DNA of 54,335 bases from Solicoccozyma terricola (GCA_001600875.1 BCLD01000005.1:653550-707884), one strand, 5' to 3'. Shown: positions 11,395 to 24,180, numbered from the stretch's first letter. The notes: a model not told the origin generated them from the letters alone. Translations and numbers: made by a program.

Positions 11395-12180
11395 GGTCTG
11401 TGCGAGTGCTCATGCACTTGGTATGATCTGGCGGAGTGATTGTTTGTTGACCTGCGCTGGACGACGACCATACCCCAGCACGGACCTGACCACGCGTTGC
11501 TGTGTGAAAGAGAAGGGAATGCGGGGCCCCGGGAGGAGACCAGGCAAGATCCAGCAGCTGTAGGCTCCACATCCACCCCCCATGTCCCCGGAATGTATGC
11601 ATCTCCAGGCGAGGTAATGCAACGACCGCTGGGCCAGATCTATGTTCCTCCATGCACACCATTGCCACATATCACTGCTTTGTGTAGATAGGGTGTTCGC
11701 ATACGGGCAAGGAGGTGGTTTCCGCTGCGGGGGTTTTGATGCTTCGTATCAGTCCTATCAGTATCCACGCCATGTAGAACCCACATGATAGCCAGAATCT
11801 CCGTAAACCTTTTTAGAAGCCATCCTTTGACGATAAACAAGGGGTGACTGAGGTCAAAGGGGTGGTTTCAAGACCGCACAGCCTACTATGAGTAGGCAGT
11901 GGGAACATAGGGGAGCCAGGATCTCGACGTGGTATGGGATCTGGATGCACCGTCTCTTTTTCATATCTCTCAAGCTCATACCGTTGTTGCCAGTGGGTCG
12001 CTCAAAACATCACTGCACGTTGCGGTCTTTCATTTGTACATACTGTCAATCTGGATTAATCAATCCTTCAGCAACACATTAACAATTCAGCTGAGGTGAT
12101 CGGCTGGCTGATCTCAACGTCGTCGATTCCTAGACCATCTCCCTCGCTCCGGAAGCTCGACCACCAGGATCCTCCCTCCG
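11395..12180. promoter_or_regulatory. Divergent intergenic region, lipase / chitin synthase
   Basis: These 786 bp lie between the two start codons. Short ORFs exist on both strands but match nothing and have no splice logic. I see no RNA gene or repeat. Presumed promoters and 5' UTRs. Confidence 0.5.
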
Positions 12181-15100
12181 ATGTCTTACCAAGATCCATG
12201 GCGGAACCCGAACAGAGTTCAAGCTCCGCCCTCTGGTCAGCCAGTGGCTCCCTCTCGCGCACGGATCAACTTTGCCGCAACACCGAATCCTCAACCTCGT
12301 ACCCAGTCACACCCCATCATCTCATATCCCCGTTTCAGTCCGATGGGAGGCAATAATCGCATGCGAGTGGAGGTTCCAGGTAGCGGTATGATGCAGGGCC
12401 CGCCTGAAGAGGATAAATACGCACACGCTGGACAGACAGAGTATTTGAATGGCGAGGACGATGAGCGGAGGCCATTAACAGCAGGGATTGGGAGGGCAGG
12501 AATTTATCCTCCTGGGAGGTGAGATGGGAGTGATTTCGGCAGTTATCAGGGCGATGTTATCACCTAACCCGTTTTCCTCTTTTCACACCTTTAGTCTTTC
12601 ACATCACATTCCCCGTCCAATGTCGGTCGTGTCGAATTCAAGCGGGTCAACAGAGGCAAACTTCATTCGAAGACAAAACGCTCCGCAACGAGGTGCCACG
12701 AAGCGAAAGATTAAGCTATCCAGAGAGGGTCATTGGATCAATGAGTAAGTTGGAAAGCCCCTAGGGGTCCGAAGTCGGAAAGTCGGAAGCCTCGAGTTGA
12801 AGCAGTTGTCCTTGGCATGAAGATATCCAGTCCCTCGACCCGTGTTTGCTGCGATCGAGCCCAAATGGCGAGACAAGTGTAAGGGAAAACGCATTTTCAA
12901 TTTCAGGCTGTCGCGCCTGCTGGCTGACTTGGCTATACACATGTTCATCATCCCGGGCACAGGCAGCACACGCGAGTTCAGGTACGAGGGCGCGTTTCTG
13001 TTTCCCTTCGCCACTGTCGTTTGTGGACTGAATCAAAATGCTCACTCAGCCACATGCGATATACCGCTGCCACTTGTGATCCTGACGACTTCACTCAAGC
13101 CAACGGGTGGAGGCTTCGAGGTGCAGAGTACGGGAGGCAGACGGAACTACTGATTGCGGTGACGAGCTGTGAGTTGGAAGGAGCAGTTGAATTGGACGAG
13201 TGGGGGGACTCATATCTTCCTTGCGGCGGATAGACAACGAGGACAAGATCCTTTATGCTCGAAGTCTTCATAATCTAATGCTCAACATCCGTGACATCTG
13301 CAACACGAAAGTTAGCAAGTTCTGGCGGACGCAGGCAGAGGAAGGTCGTCCACCATGGCAACGTATCACTGTAACTCTCATTGCAGACGGTATCGGACCG
13401 ATGGATAAGTCCGTGCTCGATCTTTTGTCGACCGTGGGAGTGTACCAGGATGGAATTCTCAAAAAGGATATTGATGGTAAAGCAGTACAAGCTCATATAT
13501 TCGAGGTATGTGGGGCAGGTTCAGCGAGATCTCTAGACGGGTGAACCAAAATTTTCCCTTTTCTCTTATACCTCTAGTACACTACACAAATCTCAGTCGA
13601 TGCAACACCTCAGCTGGTATTACCCCATCAAGGAGATCCAAATAACCTCGTTCCAGTGCAAATAATCTTCTGCCTGAAACAGCAGAATCAGAAGAAAATC
13701 AATAGGTACAGAAGGAGAAGAATGCCGCTTCCATCACCAGCCGGGACACTGACTCGAAATACCTACCTATGGCTACAGTCATCGATGGCTCTTCCACGCG
13801 ATTGGTCGGCAACTCAACCCTGAGATTTGTGTTCTGCTTGATGCTGGAACAAAACCTGGGCACAAAGCGATCTACCACTGTGGGTGTGAATTGTACATTT
13901 CGAAGACTGGCTATTAATCTTTGCCAATATGAGCGTCGTCCAGTGTGGGAGGCTTTCTATGTAAGAGTGCTGGCAAAAAGACTACATGCATTGGCTGATG
14001 GCTCGTCAACTACAGAACGATCCGCATTTAGGCGGGGCTTGTGGGGAGATCCATGCCATGATCAACAATGGCACCAAACTGCTGAATCCTCTGGTGGTGA
14101 GACCTTCTGAATACCTGGATGTAGTTTGTTTGTTCACTCTTTTGAACCACAAAGGCCGCACAACACTTTGAATACAAAATGAGCAACATTCTGGACAAGG
14201 TGAGCAGGCTCGTTGTGCAATTTACAACACGGCTTACGGATGTGACTACCCACCAGCCTCTGGAGAGCACTTTCGGCTACGTTTCGGGTAAGTATTTCAC
14301 TTGAAAATGCAGTAGTCTTCAGCCATCTTCACATTGCTGCTTCCCTTTAGTATTACCCGGAGCGTTCTCCGCTTACCGTTTCCGAGCCATTCAAGGGCGA
14401 CCGTTAGAGCAGTATTTCCATGGAGACCACTCGATGTCAGAACGGTTAGGCAAAAAGGGGGTCGATGGGATGGGGATTTTCGCAAAGGTCCGTTTTGGAT
14501 GCTAGGGGATACAGTTCACCTACTGACGCCTCCGATCGCCGGGAGTAGAACATGTTCCTAGCAGAGGATAGAATACTATGTTTCGAGCTGGTCGCCAAGA
14601 GGAAGGAGAGGTGGACCTTGACCTACGTCAAGCCCAGCAAGGCAGAAACAGACGTTCCCGAAAGCGCTGCTGAGCTCATCAGTCAACGTCGCAGGCGAGT
14701 ATCTGCACCGGCCAGTCAAGGCTGGCATTATCTGACTTGCGCTCCACCCAGATGGATCAATGGCTCGTTTGCTGCCAGCATCTACTCGCTCGTCCACTTC
14801 TTTCGTTTGTATCAGTCTGGGCATGGGCCAATTCGGTGAGTGTTAATAATGACCCGCGCTTCGAAAGATAGACTCTGACAACGATAGATCCTGAAGGTTG
14901 TTCCTGCTGCATATCCAAGCGCTCTTCAATCTGTGGGATGATGATACGCGGTAGTCGTCGCCCTAACATCAAGTACTAACCTGTTCTTCGATTTCAACCA
15001 CAGTTTCGTTCTTATCATGGCCTGGTTCGCCCTAGCAAATTTCTGGCTTACGTTCAGTATCATTGTAAACCTGTTGGTTGATCCTACTGGAATCAATCTG

Positions 15101-16499
15101 TTTGGTACTCCTGAGATAGTGAGTTCTTCAATTTGTGCCTGTGGAGAGCATGTGGCGACGAGTTCATGTACAACCGATCGAACAGACGCATTGGGTCAAT
15201 CTGGCGTTACAATGGGTGTACTTGGCAGTGCTGGGGTTGCAGGTGGTTCTCGGCTTAGGTGAGATATATCCATACTGCGGAGGATCATGTCAAAGTCGTA
15301 ACGACGTATACGGTACGATCCTCTTAATAGGGAATCGTCCCAAGGCGGAGAAGACGTTGTATATGTTGTCCTTTGTGTGAGTTGAACAGAAGATTTGCCC
15401 GCTTTGAAACGAGGCGACGATCGAGTTGATAACTTGCTCGTTTGTACAGAGTCTTCGCGATCATCAGTCTGTACACCATCGTGTGCAGTGTCATCTTGTC
15501 TATCAAAGCCTTCATCGTGAGTTTATGCTAGTCGCCATGGAGATGTCTATTAGCTACTAGCTGATTGCGTGCGAATGGTTCCACTCAGAGCGTCTTCAGC
15601 ACATCAGAGTCTTTGGTCATGCGGCTCAGTAGTCTTTTCAACTCCACCAACGGTGTATTAGTAGCTGCAATTCTAAGCACGTTCGGTGAGATTGTGGTTA
15701 ATAGGCAGGTCAAGATGCGGACCTCGAGGCTAAGTGGTTCAACGTGGGGGTGTTGTCTCAGGTATCTACTTCTTTGGGTCGTTTCTTTATCGGTGAGTAT
15801 AATTCTGTGAGATGTTTAGGACTGGAGTGGGCAACTAAGTATCCCGTTGCACAGTGATCCCTGGCACATGTTTACTGCCTTTCCTCAATATATGGTATGG
15901 TACCCACGGATCAAAACGAGACCGGGTGTTTAACTGAGTCTTCACTTTTGATCGACCAAAACAGCTCATCGCTCCCAGTTTCATCAACATCATTAACATA
16001 TATGCTTTCGCTAATCTCCACGATGTCAGTTGGGGTACAAAAGGTGTGTGTGTGTGCATGATGAGCCTCAATGTGGACAGCATTGTGTCTAGTAATTGTC
16101 TGTTGACCCTTGCCGTTCCGCCTTCATGCCAGGCTCCGACAAAATCGAAGCACTGCCTTCCCTCAAATCCTCCAAAGACCAGGCAGATGGAGCAGGGGTA
16201 GTCGAGGACATGCAAAGGGTGCGTTGCTCTTCCCCCCGTCCTCCCTCTTCTCCGCGTCCTCCCTCTTCTTTCCGTCCTCTCCCCCGTCCTTTCTTCTCGC
16301 TGCCTCACTGATTTGACAAACCCAACTATTTTGCCCCCCTCCCCCTCTCTCTGCTCCCGATCGACCCACCCACATAGGACCAAAACGAAATAGACGACGC
16401 TTTCACCGCTTCCGTAAAGCGAGCCGTTGCTCCATTCAAGACGAATTCAGCTTCCGAGAAGCCCTCTATGGATGTGAGTGGATGGTAGAACGGTTGGGG

Positions 16500-16555
<56 letters not shown>

Positions 16556-17039
16556 AGGAGTCTTCCTATGCGGATTGGTACTTGATAGCTAACGAGAGGG
16601 AACTTTTGTCATCTGGTGATATTCTCAGGACTCCAATAAGACGTTCAGGTGAAACAGGCCGCCTCCCATCTTCCTATTTGTCGCCACCGCCACTCCTGGT
16701 AATTCTCGCTGTTACTGACCTCCCCCCCCCCCCCCCCCCCCCCCCTTCTCTCTCTTCGTAGAACCCGTCTCCTCGTTATCTGGCTAGCAACCAATGCCGG
16801 TCTAGCCATGTCAATCGCCTCCGTAAACGGACTCGATAACACAAACACCAAAGTCCAAGCTTGTTTCCCTAAACATATCTTGGATGGAGCAGCTGAGAAT
16901 GTTAATGCAACTTGTGTTGCATTTGCGCTTCATACGAATTCAGATGAACTTCATTATAAACAAGGGGTGGGTTGAGGGGATTTTGGGGATTTTTTTAATG
17001 GACCTGCAGACCATGGACACTGAGTCGTTTCTCCGAACC

Positions 17040-17070
<31 letters not shown>

Positions 17071-17244
17071 CAAGGCACTATTATGGGCTACAGCCGGTAT
17101 GGCTGCATTCCGATTCACAGGTGTAAGTGAGAGCAGGGATATCATGCGGGGTGTCGAACTGAGCGAAGGGGGATTGGGTTTTGGTTTTTTTTTCTTTCAA
17201 CACAGTGTGTTACATTCTGGGCTCGAAGACAGCTTGGTCGGTGA
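12181..17244 (+). CDS. Chitin synthase (division 1, class I-III type)
   Basis: Membrane glycosyltransferase (GT2) that polymerises GlcNAc from UDP-GlcNAc into chitin at the plasma membrane. The N-terminus is Pro/Gln-rich. It is followed by [25 protein letters not shown] sequence, [77 protein letters not shown] and the product-binding QRRRW motif (split by an intron at 14695-14751). Several membrane helices encoded between about 14900 and 15980 follow, then [20 protein letters not shown] and a C-terminal pair of helices ([31 protein letters not shown]). The last exon, 17206-17244, encodes [12 protein letters not shown] and a stop. More than 15 introns are present. Two late ones carry a G53 run (16502-16554) and a C24 run (16722-16745). 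Start chosen at the first ATG in the open frame. Confidence 0.93.
14695..14751 (+). other. Probable GC-AG intron inside the chitin synthase QRRRW motif
   Basis: The upstream exon ends CAA CGT CGC AG and the downstream exon begins A TGG ATC AAT, which restores QRRRWINGSF. The intron then starts with GCGAGT and ends CCACCCAG, with a CTGAC branch-like site. Using the next GT (14699) gives the wrong frame. Confidence 0.7.
16502..16554. repeat. G53 homopolymer in a chitin synthase intron
   Basis: 53 consecutive G, about 30 nt after the 5' splice site GTGAGT that follows the codons for PSMD. Length is uncertain in a draft assembly. Confidence 0.8.
16722..16745. repeat. C24 run upstream of a chitin synthase 3' splice site
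   Basis: C24 followed by TTCTCTCTCTTCGTAG. It is the polypyrimidine tract of the following acceptor. Confidence 0.8.
17042..17070. repeat. T29 run upstream of a chitin synthase 3' splice site
   Basis: 29 T followed by CAAG, and then the exon encoding [18 protein letters not shown]-run replaces the C-run seen in other introns. Confidence 0.8.
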
Positions 17245-17372
17245 GTGAGAAGAGGGGGGGGAGGGGGTCTTGTGTCGGTTTACATCCTTTTGACGTTTGT
17301 TCTGTCGCCCGCCTATTAGATGCTTTCGCAAGAACTGATGGTGGAAGAGAGGGGGGAGGGGACTGTGGACTG

Positions 17373-17406
<34 letters not shown>

Positions 17407-18015
17407 GTGCTACAATGATCCATGTCGCACTACGGGCACGGCACAGAGTTGTACATGTATGATCTTGAATTACCCTTACTTTGATGTTGTCCAAGTCAGA
17501 CGCTGTGATAGGTAGGTGTAGGTGCTGTGTGGCCTGGAGAGGGAGTGTGGTGGTGACCGTGATGGTTACCTTGCTGCCTACCCTGCTACCCCCCCATGCC
17601 ATCCCCCCCCTTCTTCCTGTCTCCTATCCGCGACAATTTACTGAGTGAGAATACTTATTCCTGTGCAAAATCACGGGAACAGCCATCCAAGACATACCAC
17701 ATCATCACATATCATACACCATCATACACCACAATCCACCATCATCAGTATCACCACACCCACATCCCTCACCATCCATACATACATCCACAGCCATCTA
17801 CCCCGCACCACCACTCCCCACCCACCCACCACCCACCCACGTCATGTCGATCTGATATCTGGTCCACCCGAATCCGGAGAGGCAGTGCTTCGAGACCACG
17901 TTGACCTCTAACAGATCTCAACAACCTCGTCACCGTCACCCACCACCCCTAACCCTACCACCCCTCCCCACCCCTACCCCCTACCCCCTAACCCCCCCAC
18001 ACCACCGTCTTTCAA
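17245..18015. promoter_or_regulatory. Intergenic region between chitin synthase and Kin1 kinase
   Basis: 771 bp. It holds the chitin synthase 3' region, a 7-bp tandem repeat at 17362-17408, a CA/CCA-rich leader at about 17690-17850 and a C-rich CCCTAA-like stretch at 17941-18000. I see no gene. The CA-rich part is probably the kinase 5' UTR or core promoter. Confidence 0.5.
17362..17408. repeat. 7-bp tandem repeat GGACTRT, about 7 copies
   Basis: Direct copies of GGACTGT/GGACTAT, nearly perfect, in the intergenic region downstream of chitin synthase. Confidence 0.85.
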
Positions 18016-21000
18016 ATGGAAGGAACCACCGCCATGTCCATCTCGCTACCATCATCCGCTCTACGTCCTCAACACGTTCTTGAGGAGGCATGGATGAATC
18101 AGCATACACCGTCTCACGGGGTAAGTACCAACAGCGTTCAAGCGATGGTAGAGATCGTCAGATTGGTCGTGAACATCGTCCTCGTCCTGACGACCACTCT
18201 AATGCTTGGACTCTCCTTTCCCCCCTCACACAGGGTATAGTTGGTACAGGTGAAGAATGGGATCTACCTATCTCACAACGGAGAGATAAGAGGTAAGTGG
18301 GATGGATGTTGCGGTATGTGGCTTCCACGTCCTCACCCAGCGCTCTCTTCGTACATCCCTCCGTCCGTCCCTACCTCCCCCCTACCTCCCCCCTATTCCC
18401 CCACCCCCACCACCACCACCAGCCGCACTCCCAATCGATCACCTGCACGCGAACCAATCCTTCAAAGAGCCGCATCACTATCAACACGTACACCATCAAA
18501 TTCCGCATCACTATCTGCCAATTCTTCACGACCAGTATCCGCTTACGGCGGTGGTGGGACTGGTAGTACTGGTCACACTGGTCCTAATCCTGGTCTCATT
18601 CCAACTTCAAACATGATTCATAATCCATCAATGCCACCACCCCGTGAAGAAATGGAATTCAAATCACATCCGAATTCTCACCAACAAAGACAAACTACTA
18701 GTTCTTCTTCATCAGGTATGGGAGTCTTAGCTGTACCACCACGTAGTGGGAGTAGGAATAGAGGGAAACAAGTTGGGGATTGGATGCTTGGGAAAACGTT
18801 GGGGGCTGGTAGTATGGGCAAGGTTAAACTTGCTACAAATCAGTTTACGAAAGAGAAGGTGAGGGTTGGGGGATGGGGGATGAAAGGCGGATGGAGGAAT
18901 GTTTCCCTTTGAGAACGGGGGTTTGCTGATTGCTCTTCTCCATACCATGCCATACCATATTCAGTGCGCTGTCAAAATAATTCCACGCTATAGCACTCCT
19001 CCACAACCCACCACTGACCCCACCGGCGAAGAGGAAGCGATCGCAAAGGCACTCGCGAAAGATGCCTCAAAGGAAACCAGAACGATCCGTGAAGCTTCAA
19101 TCTCATTACTATTACACCATCCTTATATCTGCGGAATGAGAGAAATGATCGTTCATACACACCATTATTATATGGTTTTCGAATTCATCGATGGTGGTCA
19201 GATGTTGGATTATATTATTAGTCATGGTAGACTTAGGGAAAGAGCGGCGAGAAAGTTTGCAAGGCAGATAGCTAGCGCTTTGGAGTATTGTCATAGGAAT
19301 TCAATCGTACATCGAGGTGAGTGAGGTGTTTGGGGGGGGGGGGGGGAAGGGGTTTTCCCGCTGAAAAAACCCCAACCCAAACCCCCCCCCCCCCCCCCCC
19401 CCTTGGCAGATCTAAAAATCGAAAACATACTCATCTCAAAAACCGGGAACATCAAGATCATCGACTTTGGTCTCTCCAACTTATACTCTCCCTTCGACCA
19501 TCTCTCCACATTCTGCGGTTCTTTATACTTTGCTGCACCTGAATTACTCAATGCAAAGGTTTACACCGGTCCCGAAGTCGACGTATGGAGTTTCGGGATC
19601 GTGCTTTACGTTCTCGTTTGTGGAAAGGTACCGTTCGACGATCAAAGTATGCCGGCGTTGCATGCAAAGATCAAACGCGGTCTCGTAGAATACCCGGCAT
19701 GGTTGAGCGTAGGTGAGTATAGATGTGTATTCGGTCATCGACACGACCGGTTGTTAACGTGGACGGCCCCCCCGCTTCGCTCACAGAATGTAAAGCCCTC
19801 CTCTGTCGGATGCTCGTCACCGATCCCCACAGTCGAGCAACTCTCGCAGAGGTCCTCGCGTCACCGTGGATGAATAAGGGATACGATACACAAGCCGACT
19901 GTCATCTCGTACCTCGTGAACCACTCCGGTCGGACGAATTGGAGATCGAGGTGATTCGTGGCATGGCAGGTTTCGAATTCGGCTTGGAAGACTCTGTCGA
20001 GAGCAAGCTTAGAGAGGTCTTGGAGAGCGAGACGTACAAGACGGTACTCGCACATTGGGAAGCTAAGCGGGATGCACAAAGGAAGAGCCACGGGTGGTCA
20101 TCGGTGGACTCCCGATCCCTCTCTGGGTCACCATCATTCAACCAGTCGCAGACTATACCTCTATCATCCTCGAGCCCGCAAAGGCATCCTCTCGATGCAC
20201 AGGCTGGCAGCAAGGGCAGCAGTACCAAGAATGCGAAGCGTTTCTCCGGATTTGACTTTTACCGCAAGAAGCTGTTTGCGCCGAACCTAGGCGGTAACCT
20301 CAAGGATGGCGGTGGCAGCGGCGACGCAGGCAAATCCTCCCTCATCTCGTCAACCACCTCGATGCACGATGGCGTTGCTGCTGTCGAGCCTCTGGACCCA
20401 ACTCGAGGCTTCCACCCGCTCATATCCATCTATTACCTGGTGCGCGAGAAGCTCGAACGGGAGCGTGTATATGGGACTGGGCACTTTGCATCGTCGCAAC
20501 TGTCATTGGAAACGAACGGCAAGGCTGCCGGCGGCTATAGCCACGCTGGGCCTCCAGACTACAGCATGAAACTGCCTCGGCTGCCTGTGCCAGAGGTCTC
20601 GCATAGCCCCAACTTGGGCTACAATTCACAACCCTCCCCTCGATTCGCCGCACCTTCCGCCGCAGCTACGGTATTCACCCCTCAACTTCCGTTACCTCGG
20701 CCTCCGCGACCAACTGGGGACGCTTTCGGTGTCGTCAGTGCCCGAAACCCTGCTGCAGCGGTAGCAGGTGTCATGCAACATCCAGAAGCTGACGGAGAGC
20801 AGAGTCATCTGGAAGATATGCCGGTTGAAGGCGGTGCACCGAGGACCCATCAACGGAGTCACTCACTCAGCCAACATGGAGCGGAAAGTCGGCATGGGCA
20901 TGCGCCCACCCCACCACCACCTTTGCACGATGGCGTGTTTACCTCAAATTCGTCACGACGGCCTTCAGGTGCTCATCCTACTGGCCCTCGAACCGTGGAA

Positions 21001-22310
21001 GAGGAGCCGCGGCAGTCGGGCTTCGACAACGGTAGCAACGAGGACTACATGATCCCCAACCCGGACTTGAGGAATTCCCCATCAACCGGTCTCGTCAAGC
21101 GTTTCAGTACGATGATGGGCAGGGTTGGCGGATCACCAAAGAAGGGCAACAGTGCGACATCGTCAAACGCAGCCGATTCGCGCAGTCGCATCACCGAATC
21201 AAGCACGCTGCCACCGGGAGCGATGGCTGCTCATTTGAATACACCGTCGGGTCTATCGGGTGCAGCGGCAATACCGTCCTCGGCCCATCGACGAGCCTCG
21301 ACGATGCACCAGAGGAGGGTGTCCGTGGACCCTGATCCGTCGAACGTGCCATTCCCTCGGAGTGCATCGAAGGCTACGTATCGCCAGCGCAGCGAGTGGG
21401 AAAATGGACCACAGGAAGGCGCGAATCGCGGAGATTATTCCTTAGATCGACCTGATCATCAGGGTATCGACCAAGCTGGGGGTGGGATGGAGGCAAAGCC
21501 TGTTTATCTGAAGGGATTGTTTAGGTGAGTGCATGGTCAGCTGCGAAGGGATGCTTGTTGTTGATATTTTCGTTTATGCGGTTCAACAGTGTCGCCACCA
21601 CCTCATCCAAGTCGGTCCCTGTCCTGCAAGCTGACATCCGGCGGGTGCTCGACCGCATTGGTATACAATATCGAATGAACAAGGGTGGTTTCGAATGCGT
21701 GCATGTCCCGTCCATCGATCTGTCTTCGGTGCTAAGTCCGCAGGAAGTCAATCACGGGGCGACGAATCAGCAGCCATCGCAACACTCTGTTTCGACCAGC
21801 GGCCCTGACGCACATCACGGTGACCCGTGGTCGTTGGAAGGTCTGGATTCGAGCAGCGGGTCGTTTGCTCAGCATGCAGCGGAAAAGAGGCACGGGGCTG
21901 CAGGTGAGAGCGAGGAGGCGGCTTTTTTTGTGGACATGGCGACATGAACATGCTGACATTCCCGTTGGCTGCAATCGGCATTATCAGGTGGTCCTGCCAC
22001 GAACGGTTCAGGTCATTTGCCACCTTCTCAATCCCATACCGGCGACGATGACTTTGATGCATGGGCATTTGGAGCGTCTGGCGGGACTGGGAGTGACCTG
22101 TTGGTACGATTTGAGATTAGCATTGTGAAGGTGAGTTCCGACGTGGGGTTCGCGGTGTGACCACTGCCGCTGACAGCCCTCGTTCGTTCCTGTTCCTCGC
22201 CAAAGGTCGCATGGCTAGGCCTTAATGGCATCCAGTTCCGCAGAGTTGGAGGAAATAGCTGGCAATACCAGGAGCTCGCAAAGAGAATACTTCTCGAGAT
22301 GAGATTGTGA
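18016..22310 (+). CDS. KIN1: Kin1/Kin2-type (MARK/PAR-1) serine/threonine protein kinase
   Basis: Kinase of the Kin1/MARK family, linked in fungi to cell polarity, exocytosis and cell-wall integrity. A Ser-rich N-terminus precedes the kinase domain: [16 protein letters not shown] (P-loop), CAVKII (catalytic Lys), [10 protein letters not shown] (split by the 19317-19409 intron), IIDFGLSN, the T-loop [15 protein letters not shown] and [22 protein letters not shown] Ser/Pro-rich linker of more than 500 residues follows. The C-terminal KA1 domain is seen as [15 protein letters not shown] and [20 protein letters not shown], ending [16 protein letters not shown]. The start at 18016 is supported by the in-frame join across the first intron (exon ends CAC GGG; next exon GGT ATA GTT). 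The C-terminal exons continue past the exon that ends near 21525. Convergent with RPL23. Confidence 0.92.
19317..19409 (+). other. Kin1 intron with complementary G-run and C-run
   Basis: Intron between HR and DLK of the catalytic loop: GTGAGT donor, TTGGCAG acceptor, phase 1. It has G15 (19332-19346) near the donor and C21 (19382-19402) near the acceptor. Between them, GGGGTTTT and AAAACCCC form an inner complementary pair around a CCCGCTGAA loop. The whole intron could fold into one long hairpin that brings the splice sites together. Confidence 0.8.
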
Positions 22311-22661
22311 ATGATGGGAAAATGGTGGAGAAGTCGCCAGAAGACAAAAGTAGATAAACGATGTCCGAGTCCGGAAATAATTGAAACGAAGACTCCATTT
22401 AGTGTAGCGGCAATAAATACTTATTAATGCGAGGGATTGTCTGTCAACCGATCGGGCGTGGACTAGACGATAGTTGTCGGTAGAAGGTCAAGTTACCACC
22501 TCGCCGTTCCACACCGCTTATAACATGCCAAGGAACCAATAAAACCCCCAGATAATGCCCAATCGATTGAAGAAGTACGGGTGGATGCGTGATGACATCA
22601 AAAAATGGGGGCGATAAACAAGGGCTACGTCCTAACAAAACACAAAAGACTGTTTGTTTTA
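22311..22661. terminator. Convergent 3' region, Kin1 / RPL23
   Basis: 351 bp between two stop codons. AT-richer than its surroundings, with AATAAATACTTATTAATG at about 22412-22429 that could serve 3'-end formation. No gene seen. Confidence 0.45.
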
Positions 22662-23733
22662 TTATACGACGGTACCGGCGTTTGACGCGATACGTGGCCA
22701 CAAGTCGGCACACTCCTTGGCGACAGGACCAGTGATGGCGGAACCCTTCATCTCTCCCTTGGGGTTGACGATGACACCGGCGCTGGAGTGATAAATTGAA
22801 GGTATATATATGAGTGACCCGAGGAATGGAAAACGTGGGCAGATCTGCACTCACTTGTCCTCGAAATAGAGGAAGACACCATCCCTTCTCCTCCATGGCT
22901 TGCGCTGACGGATAACGACGGCTGGCATGACTGTGTGAAAGAGGGAAAAGAAAAGGAAAAAAAGGAATACTCCTCTCAAGTCAACCAACTGCTTTACCAA
23001 CCCGGTCCTTCCAACGAATCCAACCACCTACCCTTCTTCCTCAGTTCTGGCTTTCCTCGCTTGACGGAAGCCATGACCATGTCACCCGCTGCGGCAGCTG
23101 GGAGCTTGTTAAGCCTAGCACCGAAACCGACGACGGAGATGACGTAGAGGTTCTTGGCACCGGAGTTGTCGGCGCAGTTCATGACGGCACCGACTGGCAG
23201 AGCCAAACTCATGCGGAACTTGGTTCCGGTAGCAGCGGCTGTTAGGGTTGAAAGATAAAGGGGATAATGTCAGTTATTTGGTGGACGTCTAGGTGATTAC
23301 GGGTTGGACAGCTATTGGATCAGGTTTTCGAGGGTGTTGCGAGGGTGGGTCAAGTGGTAGTGCAGGGCAGGTTGACGGGGAGAGAGAGAAGGTGTCGTAG
23401 TTGGTCCAGTTTGTTGAGAATTTATGACCGGCTTGTCATTGTTGATGTCTACTGTCGCCTGAGCAGACACTGAAGCAGATTGGCACTAGAACAGATATTT
23501 CCAGCATACCACCGCCTCAACTTCCTTTCCTTCCTCCAGTCAGAGCGGCCGAGCGTCTCCCGCCGCCAGTTCCATCGATACCTGTCTGTCGAAAAGTCGA
23601 TCCAACTGTCCTTGACTGTCCCTGCACCTGCACCGTGTTCCTCCACTGATTGACCATCCCCTTGTTCGCCACGACCCTGATCCGAATAGCTGTCTAACTG
23701 TCTGACAATGCACGACTAACTCTTTGCGGACAT
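22662..23733 (-). CDS. RPL23: 60S ribosomal protein uL14 (yeast Rpl23)
   Basis: Universal ribosomal protein uL14, which binds 23S/25S rRNA at the subunit interface. Joined product: [19 protein letters not shown], then [72 protein letters not shown] and a C-terminus [15 protein letters not shown]. This agrees with the family over its whole length of about 140 residues. The first coding exon is only 13 nt (23733-23721). It is followed by a 482-nt intron (23720-23239), then two more introns (GTAGGT at about 23033; GTGAGT at about 22855). A long first intron is common in ribosomal protein genes. I looked for snoRNA boxes in it and found none convincing. Divergent from MID1. Confidence 0.96.
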
Positions 23734-24180
23734 GTTGATGAGATGCTGCTTGGTGTTGTTTTGATGGGGATGGGTTGGGACTGGACTTGAACTGCTGAGA
23801 CCGCGATAGGATGGGTCCAGGGCGGCGAGGAAAGATTCGGGATTACATCAGCAAATCCTCCGGGGGGCTGGGGGATGGGTGGCGGGAGTGTTTCGTCGGA
23901 GATAAGAGTCGGGGGGAGGGGTGTTATCACCGATGCATTGATCGGAAATATGAATGACGTGTAGCATGACGTGGCGGGCTGATGACGTGGCAGTACCTCC
24001 GCCCGCACCGCGGATATTTGGGGATATGTCACCTCGCTCTTGTCATACACAGCAGCAGATTTCAAGTCCCAGCGCAGCAATTCTCTCCTCCGCTCACCGT
24101 CATGCAGCCTCGGTGACCATTCGCAGTCGTCTGGGTCCATCCCAACCTCCCTCCGGCCCGTCTTATTCACCCCGCCAGCC
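23734..24180. promoter_or_regulatory. Divergent promoter RPL23 / MID1 with three ATGACGTG sites
   Basis: 447 bp between start codons. ATGACGTG occurs at 23954-23961, 23966-23973 and 23982-23989, all in the same orientation. This is the core of an ATF/CREB-type bZIP site. The cluster is about 220 bp from each start codon. Regulation of either gene by it is inference. Confidence 0.55.

Noticed and set aside
23239..23720. Intronic C/D-box snoRNA in the long RPL23 intron
   Set aside because: No RTGATGA box C paired with a CTGA box D and terminal stem in the sense strand.
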